A stretch of DNA of 64,000 nt from Sulfuritalea sp. (GCA_030247575.1 JAOTRV010000007.1:62001-126000); one strand, 5' to 3'. Positions 17,807 to 29,486 are shown, numbered from the stretch's first letter. Numbers and translations: made by a program. The notes: generated by a model not told the origin, from the sequence alone.

Positions 17807-19810
17807 TCAGGCCCTGTTGAACCAAAGCGTCAGCAGCGCAAAGACGCCGAAGATCATGCTGAAAGCGTACTGGTAGATGCGGCCGGTCTGGAACAGGCGG
17901 ACCAGCCCGGATACCCAGCCGACGGCACCGGCCGAACCATTCACCATGACGCCGTCGATCAGTATCTGGTCGCCGCCCTTCCACAGGCCGCGGCCGATCA
18001 GGCGCGCACCGCCGGCAAAGAACCAGTCGTTGAAGCGGTCGAAGCCGTATTTCTCTTCGAGGATCGTCGCCAGCACGCCCGACTTCTGCTTGATCACCGC
18101 CGGCAAGTCGGGACGCACGATGTAGAGGTACCAGGCCGTCGCGGCTCCCGATATCGCCAGCCAGAACGGCAGCGTGGTGACGCCGTGCGCCATCATGCCG
18201 AGCACGCCGTGGAATTCGTGGGCCATGGTCGCCATGCCCTTATGCACGGCGGCAACGGTGATGGCGCCGCCGAACCAGTTGCCGTAGAGAATCGTGCCGA
18301 TCAGCCAGCCCGAAGCAATTGCCGGTATCGACAGCAGAATCAGCGGCACGGTGACGACCTTGGGCGATTCGTGCGGCTCGACCGGAGCGTGGTGACCATG
18401 GTCGTCATGCGCATCGTGGTGGGCGGCATGGCCGTGGGCGTCATGCGCCGCCTCGCGGAAACGCTCCTTGCCGTGGAAGGTGAAAAAGATCAGGCGGAAG
18501 GAATACAGACCGCCGACGAACACTGCGGCCAGGGCGCAGACATAGGCGAAGCCTGCTCCCGGCACCTGGGCCAGATGCACGGCCTCGATGATCGAATCCT
18601 TGGAGAAGAAACCGGCGAAAGGCGGCAGGCCGGCATTGGCGAGGGCGCCGATCAGCATGGTGGCGTAGGTGATCGGCAGATACTTGCGCAGGCCGCCCAT
18701 CTTGCGCATGTCCTGCTCGTGGTGCATGGCGATGATGACCGAGCCGGCGCCGAGGAACAGCACCGCCTTGAAGAAGGCATGGGTCATCAGGTGGAAGATC
18801 GCCACCGAATAAGCCGAGGCGCCCAGCGCCATGGTCATGTAGCCGAGCTGCGACAGGGTCGAGTAGGCGACGACGCGTTTGATGTCGGTCTGCACGATGG
18901 CGATCAGCGCCATGAACAGCGTGGTGATGGCGCCGATGACGATGACGAAGGACAGGGCCGTATCGGACAGTTCGAACAGCGGCGACATGCGCGAGACCAT
19001 GAAGATGCCGGCGGTGACCATGGTCGCGGCGTGGATCAGCGCGGAGATCGGGGTCGGGCCTTCCATCGAGTCGGGCAGCCAGACATGCAGCGGGAACTGC
19101 GCCGACTTGCCCATGGCGCCGATGAACAGGCAAATGCAGACGGCGGTGATCAGCGGCCAGCCGGTGACGGCTTCGGTGATCGTGGCGAGTTCGTTGCGCT
19201 TGGCGAACACCTCGGCGTAATCGAGGCTGCCGGCGTATGCGGCGATCAGGCCGATGCCGAGCAGGAAGCCGAAGTCGCCGACGCGATTGACCAGGAAGGC
19301 CTTGAGGTTGGCGTAGATCGCCGTCGGCCGCGTGTACCAGAAACCGATCAGCAGGTAGGAGACGAGGCCCACCGCTTCCCAGCCGAAGAACAGCTGGACG
19401 AAGTTGTTCGACATCACCAGCATCAGCATGGAGAAGGTGAACAGCGAGATGTAGCTGAAGAAGCGCTGGTAGCCGGGATCATCCGCCATGTAGCCGATGG
19501 TGTAGATGTGAACCATGAGCGAGACGAACGTGACCACCAGCATCATGGTCACGGTCAGCGGATCGATCAGGAAACCGACCTGCAGCTTGAGTCCGCCGGA
19601 TTGCATCCAGGTGTAGACGGCGCCGTTGAACACGTGGCCGGCCTGCACGTCCTGGTAGATCAGCACCGACAGCACGAAGGAAATCGCGACGCCGAGGATG
19701 GTCACCACATGAGAGCCGGTGCGGCCGAGGATCTTGCCGAAGAAGCCGGCCAGAATGGCGCCGGCCAGCGGAGCGAGAGGAACCAGCAAGTAGAGTGTCT
19801 TCATGCCCAT
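17807..19810 (-). CDS. nuoL: NADH-quinone oxidoreductase subunit L
   Basis: 667 aa, the largest membrane subunit of complex I: an antiporter-like proton channel plus the long lateral helix. Motifs: FGWEAVGLVSYLLIGFW (about 143-159), AQFPLHVWLPDSMEGPTPISALIHAATMV (about 238-266) and STLSQLGYMTMALG. A histidine/aspartate-rich loop (about 455-480) interrupts the C-terminal part. Start at 19810, with a second ATG two codons later. Confidence 0.95.
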   Translation of the reverse strand: MGMKTLYLLVPLAPLAGAILAGFFGKILGRTGSHVVTILGVAISFVLSVLIYQDVQAGHVFNGAVYTWMQSGGLKLQVGFLIDPLTVTMMLVVTFVSLMVHIYTIGYMADDPGYQRFFSYISLFTFSMLMLVMSNNFVQLFFGWEAVGLVSYLLIGFWYTRPTAIYANLKAFLVNRVGDFGFLLGIGLIAAYAGSLDYAEVFAKRNELATITEAVTGWPLITAVCICLFIGAMGKSAQFPLHVWLPDSMEGPTPISALIHAATMVTAGIFMVSRMSPLFELSDTALSFVIVIGAITTLFMALIAIVQTDIKRVVAYSTLSQLGYMTMALGASAYSVAIFHLMTHAFFKAVLFLGAGSVIIAMHHEQDMRKMGGLRKYLPITYATMLIGALANAGLPPFAGFFSKDSIIEAVHLAQVPGAGFAYVCALAAVFVGGLYSFRLIFFTFHGKERFREAAHDAHGHAAHHDAHDDHGHHAPVEPHESPKVVTVPLILLSIPAIASGWLIGTILYGNWFGGAITVAAVHKGMATMAHEFHGVLGMMAHGVTTLPFWLAISGAATAWYLYIVRPDLPAVIKQKSGVLATILEEKYGFDRFNDWFFAGGARLIGRGLWKGGDQILIDGVMVNGSAGAVGWVSGLVRLFQTGRIYQYAFSMIFGVFALLTLWFNRA

Positions 19811-19817
19811 ATACCCA

Positions 19818-20123
19818 CTAGCCCTTCAGACGGTCGAGGTCTTCGACATCGATCGAGGACAGGTTGCGGAACAGCACCACAAGGATGGCGAGACCGATGC
19901 CCGATTCTGCGGCAGCGACGACCAGGATGAAAAACACGAAGAGCTGGCCCGAGAGATCGTTGAGGTAGTGCGAGAAGGCGACGAAATTCAGATTCACCGC
20001 CAGCAGCATCAGCTCGATGGCCATCAGCAGCACGATCAGGTTCTTCCGGTTGAGGAAAATGCCGACGATGCTGATGGCGAACAGGATCGCGCCCAGGATC
20101 AGGTAGTGTGAAAGAGAAATCAT
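19818..20123 (-). CDS. nuoK: NADH-quinone oxidoreductase subunit K
   Basis: 101 aa, three membrane helices. It carries the conserved membrane glutamates: Glu in [17 protein letters not shown] (about 37) and in [15 protein letters not shown] (about 72), which form the proton path of complex I. Standard length for NuoK. Its start overlaps the nuoJ stop (ATGA). Confidence 0.97.
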   Translation of the reverse strand: MISLSHYLILGAILFAISIVGIFLNRKNLIVLLMAIELMLLAVNLNFVAFSHYLNDLSGQLFVFFILVVAAAESGIGLAILVVLFRNLSSIDVEDLDRLKG

Positions 20124-20755
20124 GTCGGCTCCCCCTCCTTCGCCGCGGGAGCGGGAAGCTCGACTTCGGGCGACATCTTGACCAGGCGCATGCGGTCCTT
20201 GGCCTTGACGGCAATCTGGTCTGACGAATGCATGGCCTTGTTGTCCTTGCGTCCGCGCAGCGTCAGCATGACGGCGGCGATGATGGCGACCAGCAGAATG
20301 ACCGACGCGATTTCGAAGGGATAGGCGTAGTCGGTGTAGAGCAGCCGCGCCAGTTCCTTGGTATTGCTGTAGTTCGCCGCATGGTCCTGCGGCGGCAGAT
20401 TGGCCAGGCCGAAATAGCGGCCGGAGAGCACTACCGCCATCTCGCCGACCATCAGCAGGCCGACCAGCGCGCCCAGCGGCAGATTGTTCCAGAAGCCCTG
20501 GCGCACGCGCTCGATGTTGATGTCGAGCATCATCACCACGAAAAGGAAGAGCACCATCACGGCGCCGACGTAGACCATGATCAGCGCAAGGGCCAGGAAC
20601 TCGGCCTGCAGCAGCATCCACAACCCCGCCACGTTGAAGAAGGCCAGCACCAAAAACAGCGCAGCGTGCACCGGATTGCGCGCCGTGATCACGCGCAGCG
20701 CGGCGAAAACCGTCACTGCGGAGAAGAGGTAAAAGAGAATGGTCTTGAATTCCAT
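20120..20755 (-). CDS. nuoJ: NADH-quinone oxidoreductase subunit J
   Basis: 211 aa membrane subunit of complex I with five hydrophobic helices in the first 165 residues. [25 protein letters not shown] (about 55-79) contains the conserved pi-bulge helix (Tyr, Gly). The C-terminal 45 residues are polar. Start at [11 protein letters not shown] (20755). The frame extends nine codons upstream, but those residues lack family similarity. Confidence 0.95.
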   Translation of the reverse strand: MEFKTILFYLFSAVTVFAALRVITARNPVHAALFLVLAFFNVAGLWMLLQAEFLALALIMVYVGAVMVLFLFVVMMLDINIERVRQGFWNNLPLGALVGLLMVGEMAVVLSGRYFGLANLPPQDHAANYSNTKELARLLYTDYAYPFEIASVILLVAIIAAVMLTLRGRKDNKAMHSSDQIAVKAKDRMRLVKMSPEVELPAPAAKEGEPT

Positions 20756-20832
20756 GGCCTGATCAAAGTGAAATGCACTCAACGCGATGAACGGAGCACC
20801 CCGTTACATCTTCGCGTAGCGAGCTGACAGTC

Positions 20833-20852
20833 GCCCCCGCCCGGGCGGGGGC
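20833..20852. repeat. Perfect 20-bp GC palindrome between nuoI and nuoJ
   Basis: GCCCCCGCCCGGGCGGGGGC reads identically on both strands. It sits in the 126-bp gap between nuoI and nuoJ and is flanked by GGGGGG/GTGGG runs. It would form a very stable RNA hairpin in the middle of the operon, possibly slowing transcription or protecting mRNA ends. It has no U-run, so full termination is unlikely. Confidence 0.6.
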
Positions 20853-20881
20853 TGGGGGGTGGGTGCGTTCAATTCGCTTTT

Positions 20882-21367
20882 TCATCTGTAAGGGGCATCC
20901 TGCGCACGATCGGCGGCGATCTGCGCTTCGTTGCGGTCGCCCACGGCCAGCAGCATCTGCTTGGTGTAGTAGAGATCGCCGCGCGCTTCGCCGTGGTATT
21001 CGAAGATGCGGGTCTGAACGATGGCATCGACCGGACAGGCTTCTTCGCAGAAGCCGCAGAAAATGCATTTGGTGAGATCGATGTCGTAGCGCGTGGTGCG
21101 CCTGCTGCCATCCTCGCGCTCGGCGGATTCGATGGTAATCGCCATGGCCGGGCAGACTGCCTCGCACAGCTTGCAGGCGATGCAGCGCTCCTCGCCGTTC
21201 GGATAACGGCGCAGCGCGTGCAGGCCGCGGAAACGATTGCCTTGTGGCGTCTTCTCTTCCGGATACTGGATGGTGATCTTGCGCGCGAACATGTAGCGGC
21301 CGGTCACCGCCATGCCCTTGAACAGTTCCTTGAGGAACAGGCTGCCAATGAAGTCTCTTGCACCCAT
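20882..21367 (-). CDS. nuoI: NADH-quinone oxidoreductase subunit I
   Basis: 161 aa, the ferredoxin-like subunit that carries clusters N6a and N6b. Two 4Fe-4S motifs are intact: [12 protein letters not shown] (about 58-69) and [16 protein letters not shown] (about 97-112). The N-terminal amphipathic helix ([17 protein letters not shown]) anchors it to the membrane arm. It transfers electrons from NuoG to NuoB. Confidence 0.97.
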   Translation of the reverse strand: MGARDFIGSLFLKELFKGMAVTGRYMFARKITIQYPEEKTPQGNRFRGLHALRRYPNGEERCIACKLCEAVCPAMAITIESAEREDGSRRTTRYDIDLTKCIFCGFCEEACPVDAIVQTRIFEYHGEARGDLYYTKQMLLAVGDRNEAQIAADRAQDAPYR

Positions 21368-21382
21368 GATGATCTCCCGGTC

Positions 21383-22459
21383 CTATTTCCAGATGGTCAG
21401 CGGCGACATCATCCAGACGCCGACCACGAGAATCCAGACCAGCGTGAGCGGCACGAACACCTTCCAGCCCAGACGCATGATCTGGTCATAGCGATAGCGC
21501 GGGAAGGTGGCCCGAATCCAGAGGAAGAAGAACAGGATCGCGGCCATTTTCGCCGCCATCCAGTGGAAACCGTTGGGCAGCCCCCCGATCGGCGACAGCC
21601 AGCCGCCGAGGAAGAAGATCGAGGTCATCGCCGAGATCAGGATCATATTGGCGTATTCGGCGAGGAAGAACATCGCGAACGCCATGCCCGAATACTCGAC
21701 CATGTGGCCGGCGACAATTTCCGATTCGCCTTCGACCACGTCGAACGGAGCGCGATTGGTTTCGGCCACGCCGGAAATCAGATAGACCGCGAACATCGGC
21801 AGCAGCGGCAGCCAGTTCCAGGAAAACACGCCGAGCCCCCAACCGGCAAACTGGCCCTTGCTCTGGGCGTTGACGATTTCGGTCAGGTTGAGGCTGTTCG
21901 ACACCATCAGCACGGTGATCAGGCCGAGGCCCATCGAAACTTCGTAGGAAATCATCTGCGCCGAGGCCCGCATGGCGCCGAAGAACGGGTACTTGGAATT
22001 CGACGCCCAGCCGGCGACGATGATGCCGTAGACGCCGACCGAACTGATGGCCAGCAGGTAGAGCACGCCCGCGTCGACGTTGGCCAGCACCCAGCCCGGC
22101 GAGAAGGGAATCACCGCCCAGGCGGCCAGCGCCGGCGCGATGGCCATGATCGGGCCGAGCACGAACAGCTTCTTGTCCGCGGCGGTGGGAAACAGCACTT
22201 CCTTGAAGAACAGCTTCAGGCCGTCGGCGATCGGCTGCAGCAGACCCCACGGACCGACGCGATTGGGGCCGATGCGCACCTGCATCCAGCCGATGACCTT
22301 GCGCTCCCAGAAGGTCAGGTAGGCGACCGACAGCAGCAGCGGGGCCAGGATCAGGACGATCTTGGCCAGGGTCCAGATCAGCGGCCAGACCGGCTTGACC
22401 GTCGGCCACAGGGGGCCGAGCAGGCCTTCGATGAGGGGCAGAACGGTGGCTTCCATCAT
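21383..22459 (-). CDS. nuoH: NADH-quinone oxidoreductase subunit H
   Basis: 358 aa, eight or so membrane helices; it forms the quinone-binding chamber at the junction of the two arms. Signature: [36 protein letters not shown] (about 48-83) and [29 protein letters not shown] (about 228-256). The start ATG at 22459 overlaps the nuoG TGA, and a second ATG follows immediately at 22456. Confidence 0.96.
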   Translation of the reverse strand: MMEATVLPLIEGLLGPLWPTVKPVWPLIWTLAKIVLILAPLLLSVAYLTFWERKVIGWMQVRIGPNRVGPWGLLQPIADGLKLFFKEVLFPTAADKKLFVLGPIMAIAPALAAWAVIPFSPGWVLANVDAGVLYLLAISSVGVYGIIVAGWASNSKYPFFGAMRASAQMISYEVSMGLGLITVLMVSNSLNLTEIVNAQSKGQFAGWGLGVFSWNWLPLLPMFAVYLISGVAETNRAPFDVVEGESEIVAGHMVEYSGMAFAMFFLAEYANMILISAMTSIFFLGGWLSPIGGLPNGFHWMAAKMAAILFFFLWIRATFPRYRYDQIMRLGWKVFVPLTLVWILVVGVWMMSPLTIWK

Positions 22460-24804
22460 GCCTTCTCCACGCTCAGAACGGAGGACATCGCACCGAGGGC
22501 GATGGTGTCGGCATGAGCGGCGGCAATACGCACCACGCCATCCGGCAGGCCCGCGTCGAGTTGCGCAGGAAGAGTCACTGTCGCCGTACCGCCAGCGTCT
22601 ACTCTTGCCCTGTCGCCCGCCGCAAGGCCGCATTTCGCCAGCGTCGCCGCATTCATGCGAGCGGTGGGTGCGGCGGAATCGGCCGCCTGCTGCAGGGCCG
22701 ACGCGCGTCGCACCAGGGAATCGGCAAAGTGGATCGGCACGTCGGCGACCCGCTCGAGCCCCTGCGCCGCTGCGGCCAGATTCATCGTGCCGCCATCGAT
22801 GCCGTTGTCCAGACCGGAAACGAACTCGGGCTTGCCGCCCAGCGCCTCCGCCCGCACTTCCTCGCTGCTGTTGAAGGCAAATCCGTTCAAGTCGAGCAGG
22901 TTGCCCAGCACGCGCAACACTTTCCACGCCGGGCGGGTTTCGCCCAATGGCTTGACTGCGGCGTAGAAACTCTGCACGCGACCTTCGGTATTGACGAAGG
23001 TGCCGGAGGTTTCGGAGAACGGCGACACCGGCAGCAGGACGGCTGCATAGTCGAGCATCGCCTGCGACTTGAAGGGGCTGAGCACCACGACGGCCGCGGC
23101 CCTGGTCAAGCTCGCCAAAGCCTGGGCGCCGTCGGCGCAGTCGAGCTCCGGCTCGGCGCCGACCACCACATAGGCCTGGCGCGAGTCCTTCAACATTGCC
23201 GCGGCGTTCAGACCCGCATTTCCGTTGCTGATGCCGGGAACAGCCTTGGCCACATAGCCGCCAACGCTGTTGGCCGCCTCGCCGAGGAAGCCGAAGCTGC
23301 CGCCGAGCGTGGCCGCCAGTTGGCGGCCCAGCGCCTGCAGCGTCGCCGCCTGCGGGTGTTGCTGGGCGAAGTTGCCGAGCAGGATGCCGGAATTGCTGCC
23401 CGATGCCAGACTCTGGGCGATGGCTTGCGCTTCCGCCGACACGGTAACGCCGGCCAGTGCCGCGTCGGCAGTCACGCCCTTGAGCACGCAGACGGCCTTG
23501 ACCACCTGAGCCAGCACGGCAGGCAATTGCGAGGGCGCGGCGATGGCACGCGCTTGCAGTTTGATCAGCAGATCGTCGTCGGCACTGTGCAGGACGCTGA
23601 TCTGCGCACCGCGCTTGGCCGACTGGCGCAAGCGCTGGGCAATCAGCGGATGATCCTTGCGCAGGAAGGAACCGACCACCAGCACTCGATCGAGACGACC
23701 GATGTCGGCGATCCTCATGCCCAGCCAGGGCGTGCCGCGGCGGTGTCCGTCGGCGGAAAAATCGCTCTGGCGCAGACGGAAGTCGATGTTCTCGCTGCCC
23801 AGGCCGCGCAACAGCTTCTGCGCCAGGTACATTTCCTCGAGCGTGGCATGCGGGCTCACCAACCCGCCGATCGCCGCGCCGCCGTGAGTCTTGGCGACGT
23901 CGCGCAGGGCATGCGAGGCGTAATCGAGGGCGACGTTCCAGTCGACCTCCTTCCATTCCCCGCCCTGCTTGACCATCGGCCTGGTCAGACGCTCGGAAGA
24001 ATTCAGGCCCTGATAGGAGAAACGCTCCTTGTCGGTCAGCCAGCATTCGTTGATGTCTTCGTTTTCCAGCGGCAGCACGCGCATCACGCGATCGTGCTTG
24101 GTCTGCACGATCAGGTTGCTGCCGAGGCCGTCGTGCGGACTCACCGACTTGCGCCGGGACAATTCCCAGGTGCGGGCCGAGAAGCGGAAGGGCTTGGAGG
24201 TCAGCGCACCGACCGGGCAAAGGTCGATGATGTTGCCGGAAAGCTCGGTATCCACCGTCTTGCCGATGAAGGGCATGACCTCGGCGCGTTCGCCGCGGTA
24301 GGACTGGCCGAGTTCCATGAAGCCGGCGATCTCGGCGGTGAAACGGATGCAGCGCGTGCAGTTGATGCAGCGGGTCATGTCGGTCGACACGAGAGGACCG
24401 AGATCCTTGTCGGGCACAACGCGCTTCTCTTCTTCGTACTTCGAGGCGGATTCGCCGTAGCCGACGGCGAGATCCTGCAACTGGCACTCGCCTCCCTGGT
24501 CGCAGATCGGGCAGTCCAGCGGGTGGTTGATCAGCAGGAACTCCATCACCGCCTTCTGTGCCTTGACGGCCAGATCGGAATGCGTGAACACCTTCATGCC
24601 GTTGGTCACGGGCGTGGCGCATGCCGGCATCGGCTTCGGCGCCTTTTCCACCTGGACCAGGCACATGCGGCAGTTGGCCGCGATGGACAGCTTCTTGTGA
24701 TAGCAGAAGTGCGGGATGTAGGTGCCCAACTGGTGGGCGGCCTCGATGATGGTGCTGCCCTCGGCGACCTGCAGCGTCTTGCCGTCGATTTCGATCTCGA
24801 CCAT
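22456..24804 (-). CDS. nuoG: NADH-quinone oxidoreductase subunit G
   Basis: 782 aa molybdopterin-oxidoreductase-like Fe-S subunit. The N-terminal 2Fe-2S domain holds Cys residues in HFCYHKK, ANCRMC and PAC (about 33-62), then [10 protein letters not shown] (about 98-107) and two 4Fe-4S sets (CINCTRC about 140; [11 protein letters not shown] about 190). It relays electrons from NuoE/F to NuoI. A copy of the dispersed repeat (22581-22608) encodes RVDAGGTA near residue 735. The start shares one base with the nuoF stop (TAATG). Confidence 0.96.
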   Translation of the reverse strand: MVEIEIDGKTLQVAEGSTIIEAAHQLGTYIPHFCYHKKLSIAANCRMCLVQVEKAPKPMPACATPVTNGMKVFTHSDLAVKAQKAVMEFLLINHPLDCPICDQGGECQLQDLAVGYGESASKYEEEKRVVPDKDLGPLVSTDMTRCINCTRCIRFTAEIAGFMELGQSYRGERAEVMPFIGKTVDTELSGNIIDLCPVGALTSKPFRFSARTWELSRRKSVSPHDGLGSNLIVQTKHDRVMRVLPLENEDINECWLTDKERFSYQGLNSSERLTRPMVKQGGEWKEVDWNVALDYASHALRDVAKTHGGAAIGGLVSPHATLEEMYLAQKLLRGLGSENIDFRLRQSDFSADGHRRGTPWLGMRIADIGRLDRVLVVGSFLRKDHPLIAQRLRQSAKRGAQISVLHSADDDLLIKLQARAIAAPSQLPAVLAQVVKAVCVLKGVTADAALAGVTVSAEAQAIAQSLASGSNSGILLGNFAQQHPQAATLQALGRQLAATLGGSFGFLGEAANSVGGYVAKAVPGISNGNAGLNAAAMLKDSRQAYVVVGAEPELDCADGAQALASLTRAAAVVVLSPFKSQAMLDYAAVLLPVSPFSETSGTFVNTEGRVQSFYAAVKPLGETRPAWKVLRVLGNLLDLNGFAFNSSEEVRAEALGGKPEFVSGLDNGIDGGTMNLAAAAQGLERVADVPIHFADSLVRRASALQQAADSAAPTARMNAATLAKCGLAAGDRARVDAGGTATVTLPAQLDAGLPDGVVRIAAAHADTIALGAMSSVLSVEKA
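22581..22608 (-). repeat. Dispersed ~28-bp repeat, copy inside nuoG
   Basis: One of the two best-matching copies; its core on the minus strand is GTAGACGCTGGCGGTACGGC. It lies in frame in nuoG and encodes [10 protein letters not shown]. The same peptide, from the same frame, appears in PhoX (57243-57270). Confidence 0.75.
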
Positions 24805-26135
24805 TACGCGGCCCCTACCTTGAAAAAGCCGCTACCGGCACGCTGAATCTCGGGATCGACAAGGCACTTCTTGTTCTCGATGTGATATTCGAACTCGCTC
24901 TTGAAATGCTTGATGAAGCTGCGCACGGGGAAGGCGGCGGCATCGGCCAGCGCACAAATCGTCTTGCCCATCATGTTGTCTGTGACGCGATTCAGCAGAT
25001 CGAGATCCTCGGCACGGCCCTCGCCATGCTCGATGCGATGCACGACGCGGTAGAGCCAGCCGCTGCCTTCGCGACACGGGGTACATTGGCCGCAGGACTC
25101 TTCGTAGTAGAAATAGGACAGGCGCTCCAGCGCCTTGACCATGCAGACCGTCTCGTCCATTACGATCACGGCACCCGAACCCAGCATGGAACCGGCCTTG
25201 GCGATCGAGTCGTAATCCATGGTGCAGTCCATCATGACGTCGGCGGGCAGCACCGGGGCCGAGGAACCGCCGGGAATCACCGCCTTGAGCTTGCGCCCGC
25301 CGCGCATGCCGCCGGCCATTTCGAGCAGCTTGGCGAAGGGGGTGCCCATCGGTACCTCGTAGTTGCCCGGGCGATTGACATGACCGGAAACGGAGAACAG
25401 CTTGGTGCCGCCGTTGTTGGGCTTGCCCAGATTGAGGTAAGCCTCGCCGCCCATGCCGAGAATGAAGGGAATGGCCGCGAAGGTTTCGGTGTTGTTGATC
25501 GTGGTCGGCTTGCCGTAGAGGCCGAAGTTCGCCGGGAAGGGCGGCTTGTAGCGCGGCTGGCCCTTCTTGCCCTCGATGGATTCGAGCAGGCCGGTTTCCT
25601 CGCCACAGATGTAGGCGCCCCAGCCATGGTGCGCGAACAGGTCGAAGCTGAAATCGGAACCCAGAATGTTGTTGCCCAGGTAGCCGGCGGCACGGGCCTG
25701 GTCGAGCGCTTCCTCGAAACGCTGGTAGATCTCGAAGATCTCGCCGTGGATGTAGTTGTAGCCAAGCTTGGCGCCGACCGCATAGCCGGCGATGATCATG
25801 CCCTCGATCACCGAGTGCGGATCGAAGCGCATCAGGTCGCGATCCTTGAAGGTGCCGGGCTCGCCTTCGTCGGTATTGCACACGACGTATTTTTCCGGCG
25901 CCGCCTTGGGCATGAAGCTCCACTTGAGGCCGGTCGGGAAGCCCGCACCACCGCGACCGCGCAGCACGGATTTCTTGACCTCGGCGATCAGGTCATCCTG
26001 GGTCATCTTCGTCGAAAGGATGCGCTTCAGCTGGGCATAGCCGCCGCGCGCCTCGTAATCCTTGAGGCTCCAGCCGGCGTCGCCTTTGAACCAGCCGGTG
26101 GTCAGCAGCGGATTGATGGTGGCGATCAGAGCCAT
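24804..26135 (-). CDS. nuoF: NADH-quinone oxidoreductase subunit F
   Basis: 443 aa. It binds NADH and FMN and carries cluster N3. Visible: [17 protein letters not shown] (NADH-binding glycine loop, about 59-75), [17 protein letters not shown] (FMN site, about 173-189) and [12 protein letters not shown] (4Fe-4S, about 348-359). It is the electron entry point of complex I and works with NuoE. One base separates it from nuoE. Confidence 0.97.
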   Translation of the reverse strand: MALIATINPLLTTGWFKGDAGWSLKDYEARGGYAQLKRILSTKMTQDDLIAEVKKSVLRGRGGAGFPTGLKWSFMPKAAPEKYVVCNTDEGEPGTFKDRDLMRFDPHSVIEGMIIAGYAVGAKLGYNYIHGEIFEIYQRFEEALDQARAAGYLGNNILGSDFSFDLFAHHGWGAYICGEETGLLESIEGKKGQPRYKPPFPANFGLYGKPTTINNTETFAAIPFILGMGGEAYLNLGKPNNGGTKLFSVSGHVNRPGNYEVPMGTPFAKLLEMAGGMRGGRKLKAVIPGGSSAPVLPADVMMDCTMDYDSIAKAGSMLGSGAVIVMDETVCMVKALERLSYFYYEESCGQCTPCREGSGWLYRVVHRIEHGEGRAEDLDLLNRVTDNMMGKTICALADAAAFPVRSFIKHFKSEFEYHIENKKCLVDPEIQRAGSGFFKVGAA

Positions 26136-26136
26136 G

Positions 26137-26628
26137 TCATTCGCACTCCGCCAACAGCTTGTCGATCTGCTCGGGCAGCATGAAACTGCACATGCGCTTG
26201 TTGTTCACCAGCATCACGGGGGCATCGCCGCAAGCGCCCATGCACTCGCCTTCCTTCAGGGTGAACTTGCCGTCGGCGGTAGTCTCGTTGAAATCGATGC
26301 CGAGCTTTTCCTTGACGTAATCGGCCGCATGCACACCCCCGGACAAGGCGCAGGGCAGGTTAGTGCACACCGTCAGCTTGTACTTGCCGACCGGTTGCAG
26401 GTCGTACATGTTGTAGAAACTCGCCACCTCGTAGGCGGCGATCGGCGCCATGCCGAGATAGCTGGCGACGGCCGCGATGGTTTCCTTCGGCAGCCAGCCT
26501 TTTTCATCCTGGGCGATGACCAGCGCTGCCATCACCGCGGACTGTTTCTGGTCCGCCGGATACTTGGCCACTTCGCGGTCGATTTTCCTGAGGGCTTCGG
26601 GACTCAACATGTCGTATTGATTATTCAT
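26137..26628 (-). CDS. nuoE: NADH-quinone oxidoreductase subunit E
   Basis: 163 aa thioredoxin-like 2Fe-2S protein (cluster N1a). The four cysteines lie in CTNLPC (about 88-93) and [11 protein letters not shown] (about 127-137). It binds NuoF in the peripheral arm. Full length; 8 bp separates it from nuoD. Confidence 0.96.
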   Translation of the reverse strand: MNNQYDMLSPEALRKIDREVAKYPADQKQSAVMAALVIAQDEKGWLPKETIAAVASYLGMAPIAAYEVASFYNMYDLQPVGKYKLTVCTNLPCALSGGVHAADYVKEKLGIDFNETTADGKFTLKEGECMGACGDAPVMLVNNKRMCSFMLPEQIDKLLAECE

Positions 26629-26636
26629 GCGGCGGT

Positions 26637-27890
26637 CTATCTATCAACGTCGCCAAGCACCAGATCGATGGTACCGATCACTGCGGTTGCATCGGCCAGC
26701 ATGTGGCCGCGGCACATTTCATCGGTAGCGGCCAGGTGAGGGATCCCCGCCGTATGCAGCTTGATGCGGTAAGGCTTGTTGGCGCCGTCCGACACCGCCC
26801 AGACCCCCATCTCGCCCTTGGGATGCTCGATCGCGACATAGGCTTCTCCGGGCGGCACGTGCATGCCCTCGGAGAACAGCTTGAAATGGTGGATCAGCTC
26901 TTCCATGCTGCCCTTCATCTTCTCGCGGCGCGGCGGCGCGACTTTGTGGTCATCCGTGATGACGGGCCCCGGGTTCTTGCGCAGCCAATCGATGCACTGC
27001 TTGACGATGCGATTGGCCTGCGCCATCTCTTCCATGCGAACCAGGTAGCGGTCATAGGTATCGCCATTGACGCCGACCGGAATGTCGAAATCGAGACGGT
27101 CATACACTTCATAGGGCTGCTTCTTGCGCAGATCCCATTCGACGCCGGAGCCGCGCAGCATCGCGCCGCTGAAACCGAGTTGCAGGGCGCGTTCCGGGCT
27201 GACGACGCCGATGCCGACGGTGCGCTGCTTCCAGATCCGGTTATCGGTCAACAACGTGTGGTATTCGTCCAGATACACCGGGAACCGGTTGGTGAAATCC
27301 TCGAGAAAATCCAGCAGGCCGCCGTTGCGCGCCTCGTTCAGTTCTTTCACCGTCTGTGCGTTCTTGAAACGGTTTTCCTGATATTTCGGCATCTGGTCCG
27401 GCAGGTCGCGATAGACGCCGCCGGGCCGGTAGTAGGCGCCGTGCATCCGGATGCCGGTAATCGCCTCCAGAACGTCGAACAGGTCCTCGCGCTCGCGAAA
27501 GGTGTACAGCACCATGGTCATCGCGCCGATATCCAGCGCATGGGTGCCGATGTTGAGCAGGTGATTCTTGATCCGCGTCACCTCGTCCATCATGACGCGA
27601 ATGTATTGGGCGCGGAGCGGCACCTCGACGCCGAGCAGACGCTCCACCGCCAGGCAATAGGCGTGCTCGCTGGGAATCATCGACGTGTAGTCGAGGCGAT
27701 CCATGTAAGGCAGCGTCTGCAGCCAGGTGCGCGTCTCGGCCAGTTTTTCGGTGCCACGATGCAACAGGCCGATATGCGGATCGGCACGAACGACAACCTC
27801 GCCATCGAGTTCCAGCACCAGGCGCAGGACGCCGTGTGCGGCCGGATGCTGCGGGCCGAAGTTGATGGTGTAATTCTTGACGTCAGCCAC
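26637..27890 (-). CDS. nuoD: NADH-quinone oxidoreductase subunit D
   Basis: 417 aa, 49-kDa-type subunit lining the quinone site. Motifs: [24 protein letters not shown] (about 9-32), [12 protein letters not shown], and the C-terminal [20 protein letters not shown] place the start at the GTG at 27890, giving [16 protein letters not shown] as in relatives. It overlaps the nuoC stop by 8 bp. The longer frame starting at 27944 adds 18 residues that are encoded inside nuoC and lack family likeness. Confidence 0.95.
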   Translation of the reverse strand: MADVKNYTINFGPQHPAAHGVLRLVLELDGEVVVRADPHIGLLHRGTEKLAETRTWLQTLPYMDRLDYTSMIPSEHAYCLAVERLLGVEVPLRAQYIRVMMDEVTRIKNHLLNIGTHALDIGAMTMVLYTFREREDLFDVLEAITGIRMHGAYYRPGGVYRDLPDQMPKYQENRFKNAQTVKELNEARNGGLLDFLEDFTNRFPVYLDEYHTLLTDNRIWKQRTVGIGVVSPERALQLGFSGAMLRGSGVEWDLRKKQPYEVYDRLDFDIPVGVNGDTYDRYLVRMEEMAQANRIVKQCIDWLRKNPGPVITDDHKVAPPRREKMKGSMEELIHHFKLFSEGMHVPPGEAYVAIEHPKGEMGVWAVSDGANKPYRIKLHTAGIPHLAATDEMCRGHMLADATAVIGTIDLVLGDVDR

Positions 27891-28485
27891 GGCCGCTGCC
27901 CTTTGCGTAGTTTTCTTCGCGCACGATGCGCGGCGTGACTTCACGCGGCTCGATGGTCACGGGCTGATAGATCACGCGCTTCTGCTCTGGGTCGTAGCGC
28001 ATTTCGACGTAACCGGAAATCGGGAAGTCCTTGCGGAAGGGATGGCCGACGAAGCCGTAGTCGGTGAGGATGCGGCGCAGATCGACATGGCCCTCGAAAT
28101 GGATGCCGAACAGGTCGAACGCTTCGCGCTCGTACCAGTTGGCGCTGTTCCATATCTCGGTAACGGAAGCCACCACCGGAAAATCGTCGTCCGGCGCAAA
28201 AACCTTGACGCGCAAACGCCAGTTGTGGGTCAGCGACAGCAGCTGGCTGACGGCAGCAAAGCGCTTGCCCTGGTAGCCGGTGAATTCGGAATAGTCGATG
28301 CCGCTGAGGTCCATCAGTTGCTCGAAGCGCAAGGCCGGATCGTCACGCAGCCGGCGCATCGCATCCAGATAGCTTTCCGCCGGAATCGCTACGGTCACTT
28401 CGCCCAGCGCCACTACCGGTTCACCGATGCGATCGCCGAAGCTGTCCTTCAGTTGGCGTACAAGGCGATCCAGTTTGGCACTCAT
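27883..28485 (-). CDS. nuoC: NADH-quinone oxidoreductase subunit C
   Basis: 200 aa, 30-kDa-type subunit. The signature [39 protein letters not shown] (about 118-156) is complete. It is a separate gene from nuoD, as in most betaproteobacteria and unlike the enterobacterial nuoCD fusion. It contacts NuoB and NuoD in the hydrophilic arm. Confidence 0.97.
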   Translation of the reverse strand: MSAKLDRLVRQLKDSFGDRIGEPVVALGEVTVAIPAESYLDAMRRLRDDPALRFEQLMDLSGIDYSEFTGYQGKRFAAVSQLLSLTHNWRLRVKVFAPDDDFPVVASVTEIWNSANWYEREAFDLFGIHFEGHVDLRRILTDYGFVGHPFRKDFPISGYVEMRYDPEQKRVIYQPVTIEPREVTPRIVREENYAKGSGRG

Positions 28486-28503
28486 GAGATAGACTTTTCG
28501 GTG

Positions 28504-28980
28504 TCAGCGGGCGATGGTGGTGGTGCGCCGGATCTTGCTCTGCAACTGGATCAGGCCATACAGCAGGGCCTCGGCCGTCGGCGGACAACCCGGCACGTAG
28601 ACGTCGACGGGGACGATGCGGTCGACGCCGCGCACCACCGAATACGAATAATGGTAGTAGCCGCCGCCATTGGCGCAGGAGCCCATCGAAAGCACCCAGC
28701 GCGGCTCGGCCATCTGGTCATAAACCTTGCGCAACGCCGGCGCCATCTTGTTGGTCAGGGTGCCGGCGACGATCATCACGTCCGACTGGCGCGGACTCGG
28801 CCGGAAGACAATGCCGAAGCGATCGAGGTCGTAGCGCGAGCAGCCGGCGTGAATCATTTCGATGGCGCAACAGGCCAGACCGAATGTCATCGGCCACATG
28901 GAACCGGTGCGCGTCCAGTTGATGATCTTGTCCAGCGACGTGGTGACGAAGCCTTCCTGCAGAACGCCTTCGATGCTCAT
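28504..28980 (-). CDS. nuoB: NADH-quinone oxidoreductase subunit B
   Basis: 158 aa; it carries the last Fe-S cluster (N2) that reduces quinone. Cysteine ligands are seen in LACCAIEMI (about 36-38), [19 protein letters not shown] (about 101) and [15 protein letters not shown] (about 132). Start at [10 protein letters not shown] (28980). The upstream in-frame extension is not family-like. Confidence 0.97.
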   Translation of the reverse strand: MSIEGVLQEGFVTTSLDKIINWTRTGSMWPMTFGLACCAIEMIHAGCSRYDLDRFGIVFRPSPRQSDVMIVAGTLTNKMAPALRKVYDQMAEPRWVLSMGSCANGGGYYHYSYSVVRGVDRIVPVDVYVPGCPPTAEALLYGLIQLQSKIRRTTTIAR

Positions 28981-29002
28981 GCGCCGAAATTCCCGATCAT
29001 TT

Positions 29003-29377
29003 TCATTCCCAATCCAGCGCGCCCTTGGCCCACGCATACACGTAGCCAACGACGAGAATACCGATGAAGACGAACATTTCGATGAAACCGAACATCTTCA
29101 CCGCGTCGGTATTGACGATCTCCTTGAAAATCGCAGCCCACGGAAACAGGAAGGCGATTTCGAGATCGAACAGGATGAAGAGAATGGCGATCAGGTAATA
29201 GCGCACATCGAACTTCATGCGCGCATCTTCAAAGGGAGCGAAGCCGCACTCGAAGGCGGAGAGCTTTTCGCTGTCGGGACGATTTGGGGCAATCAGCCAA
29301 CCGAGCAAAATGGGAACGCACCCGAAGGCGAGGCCCACTAGAACAAAGACGAGGATCGGGAAGTAATTATCCAGCAT
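29003..29377 (-). CDS. nuoA: NADH-quinone oxidoreductase subunit A
   Basis: 124 aa, three membrane helices. The conserved loop [46 protein letters not shown] is present, with the Cys that marks the active/deactive switch in related complexes. Start at MLDNYFPIL (29377). No clear Shine-Dalgarno is seen; the leader just upstream can pair as GTGGC-tt-GCCAC. First gene of the 14-gene operon, 109 bp after tRNA-Leu. Confidence 0.95.
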   Translation of the reverse strand: MLDNYFPILVFVLVGLAFGCVPILLGWLIAPNRPDSEKLSAFECGFAPFEDARMKFDVRYYLIAILFILFDLEIAFLFPWAAIFKEIVNTDAVKMFGFIEMFVFIGILVVGYVYAWAKGALDWE

Positions 29378-29486
29378 TTTGGTGGCAAGCCACTTCACTC
29401 GTTTCGATTGGCCGGCCAATCCGCGATGCTCCGCAAGACAACCGACACTCAACTGCTTTTTGCTGCATTGCTGCTGTCACAATCAT

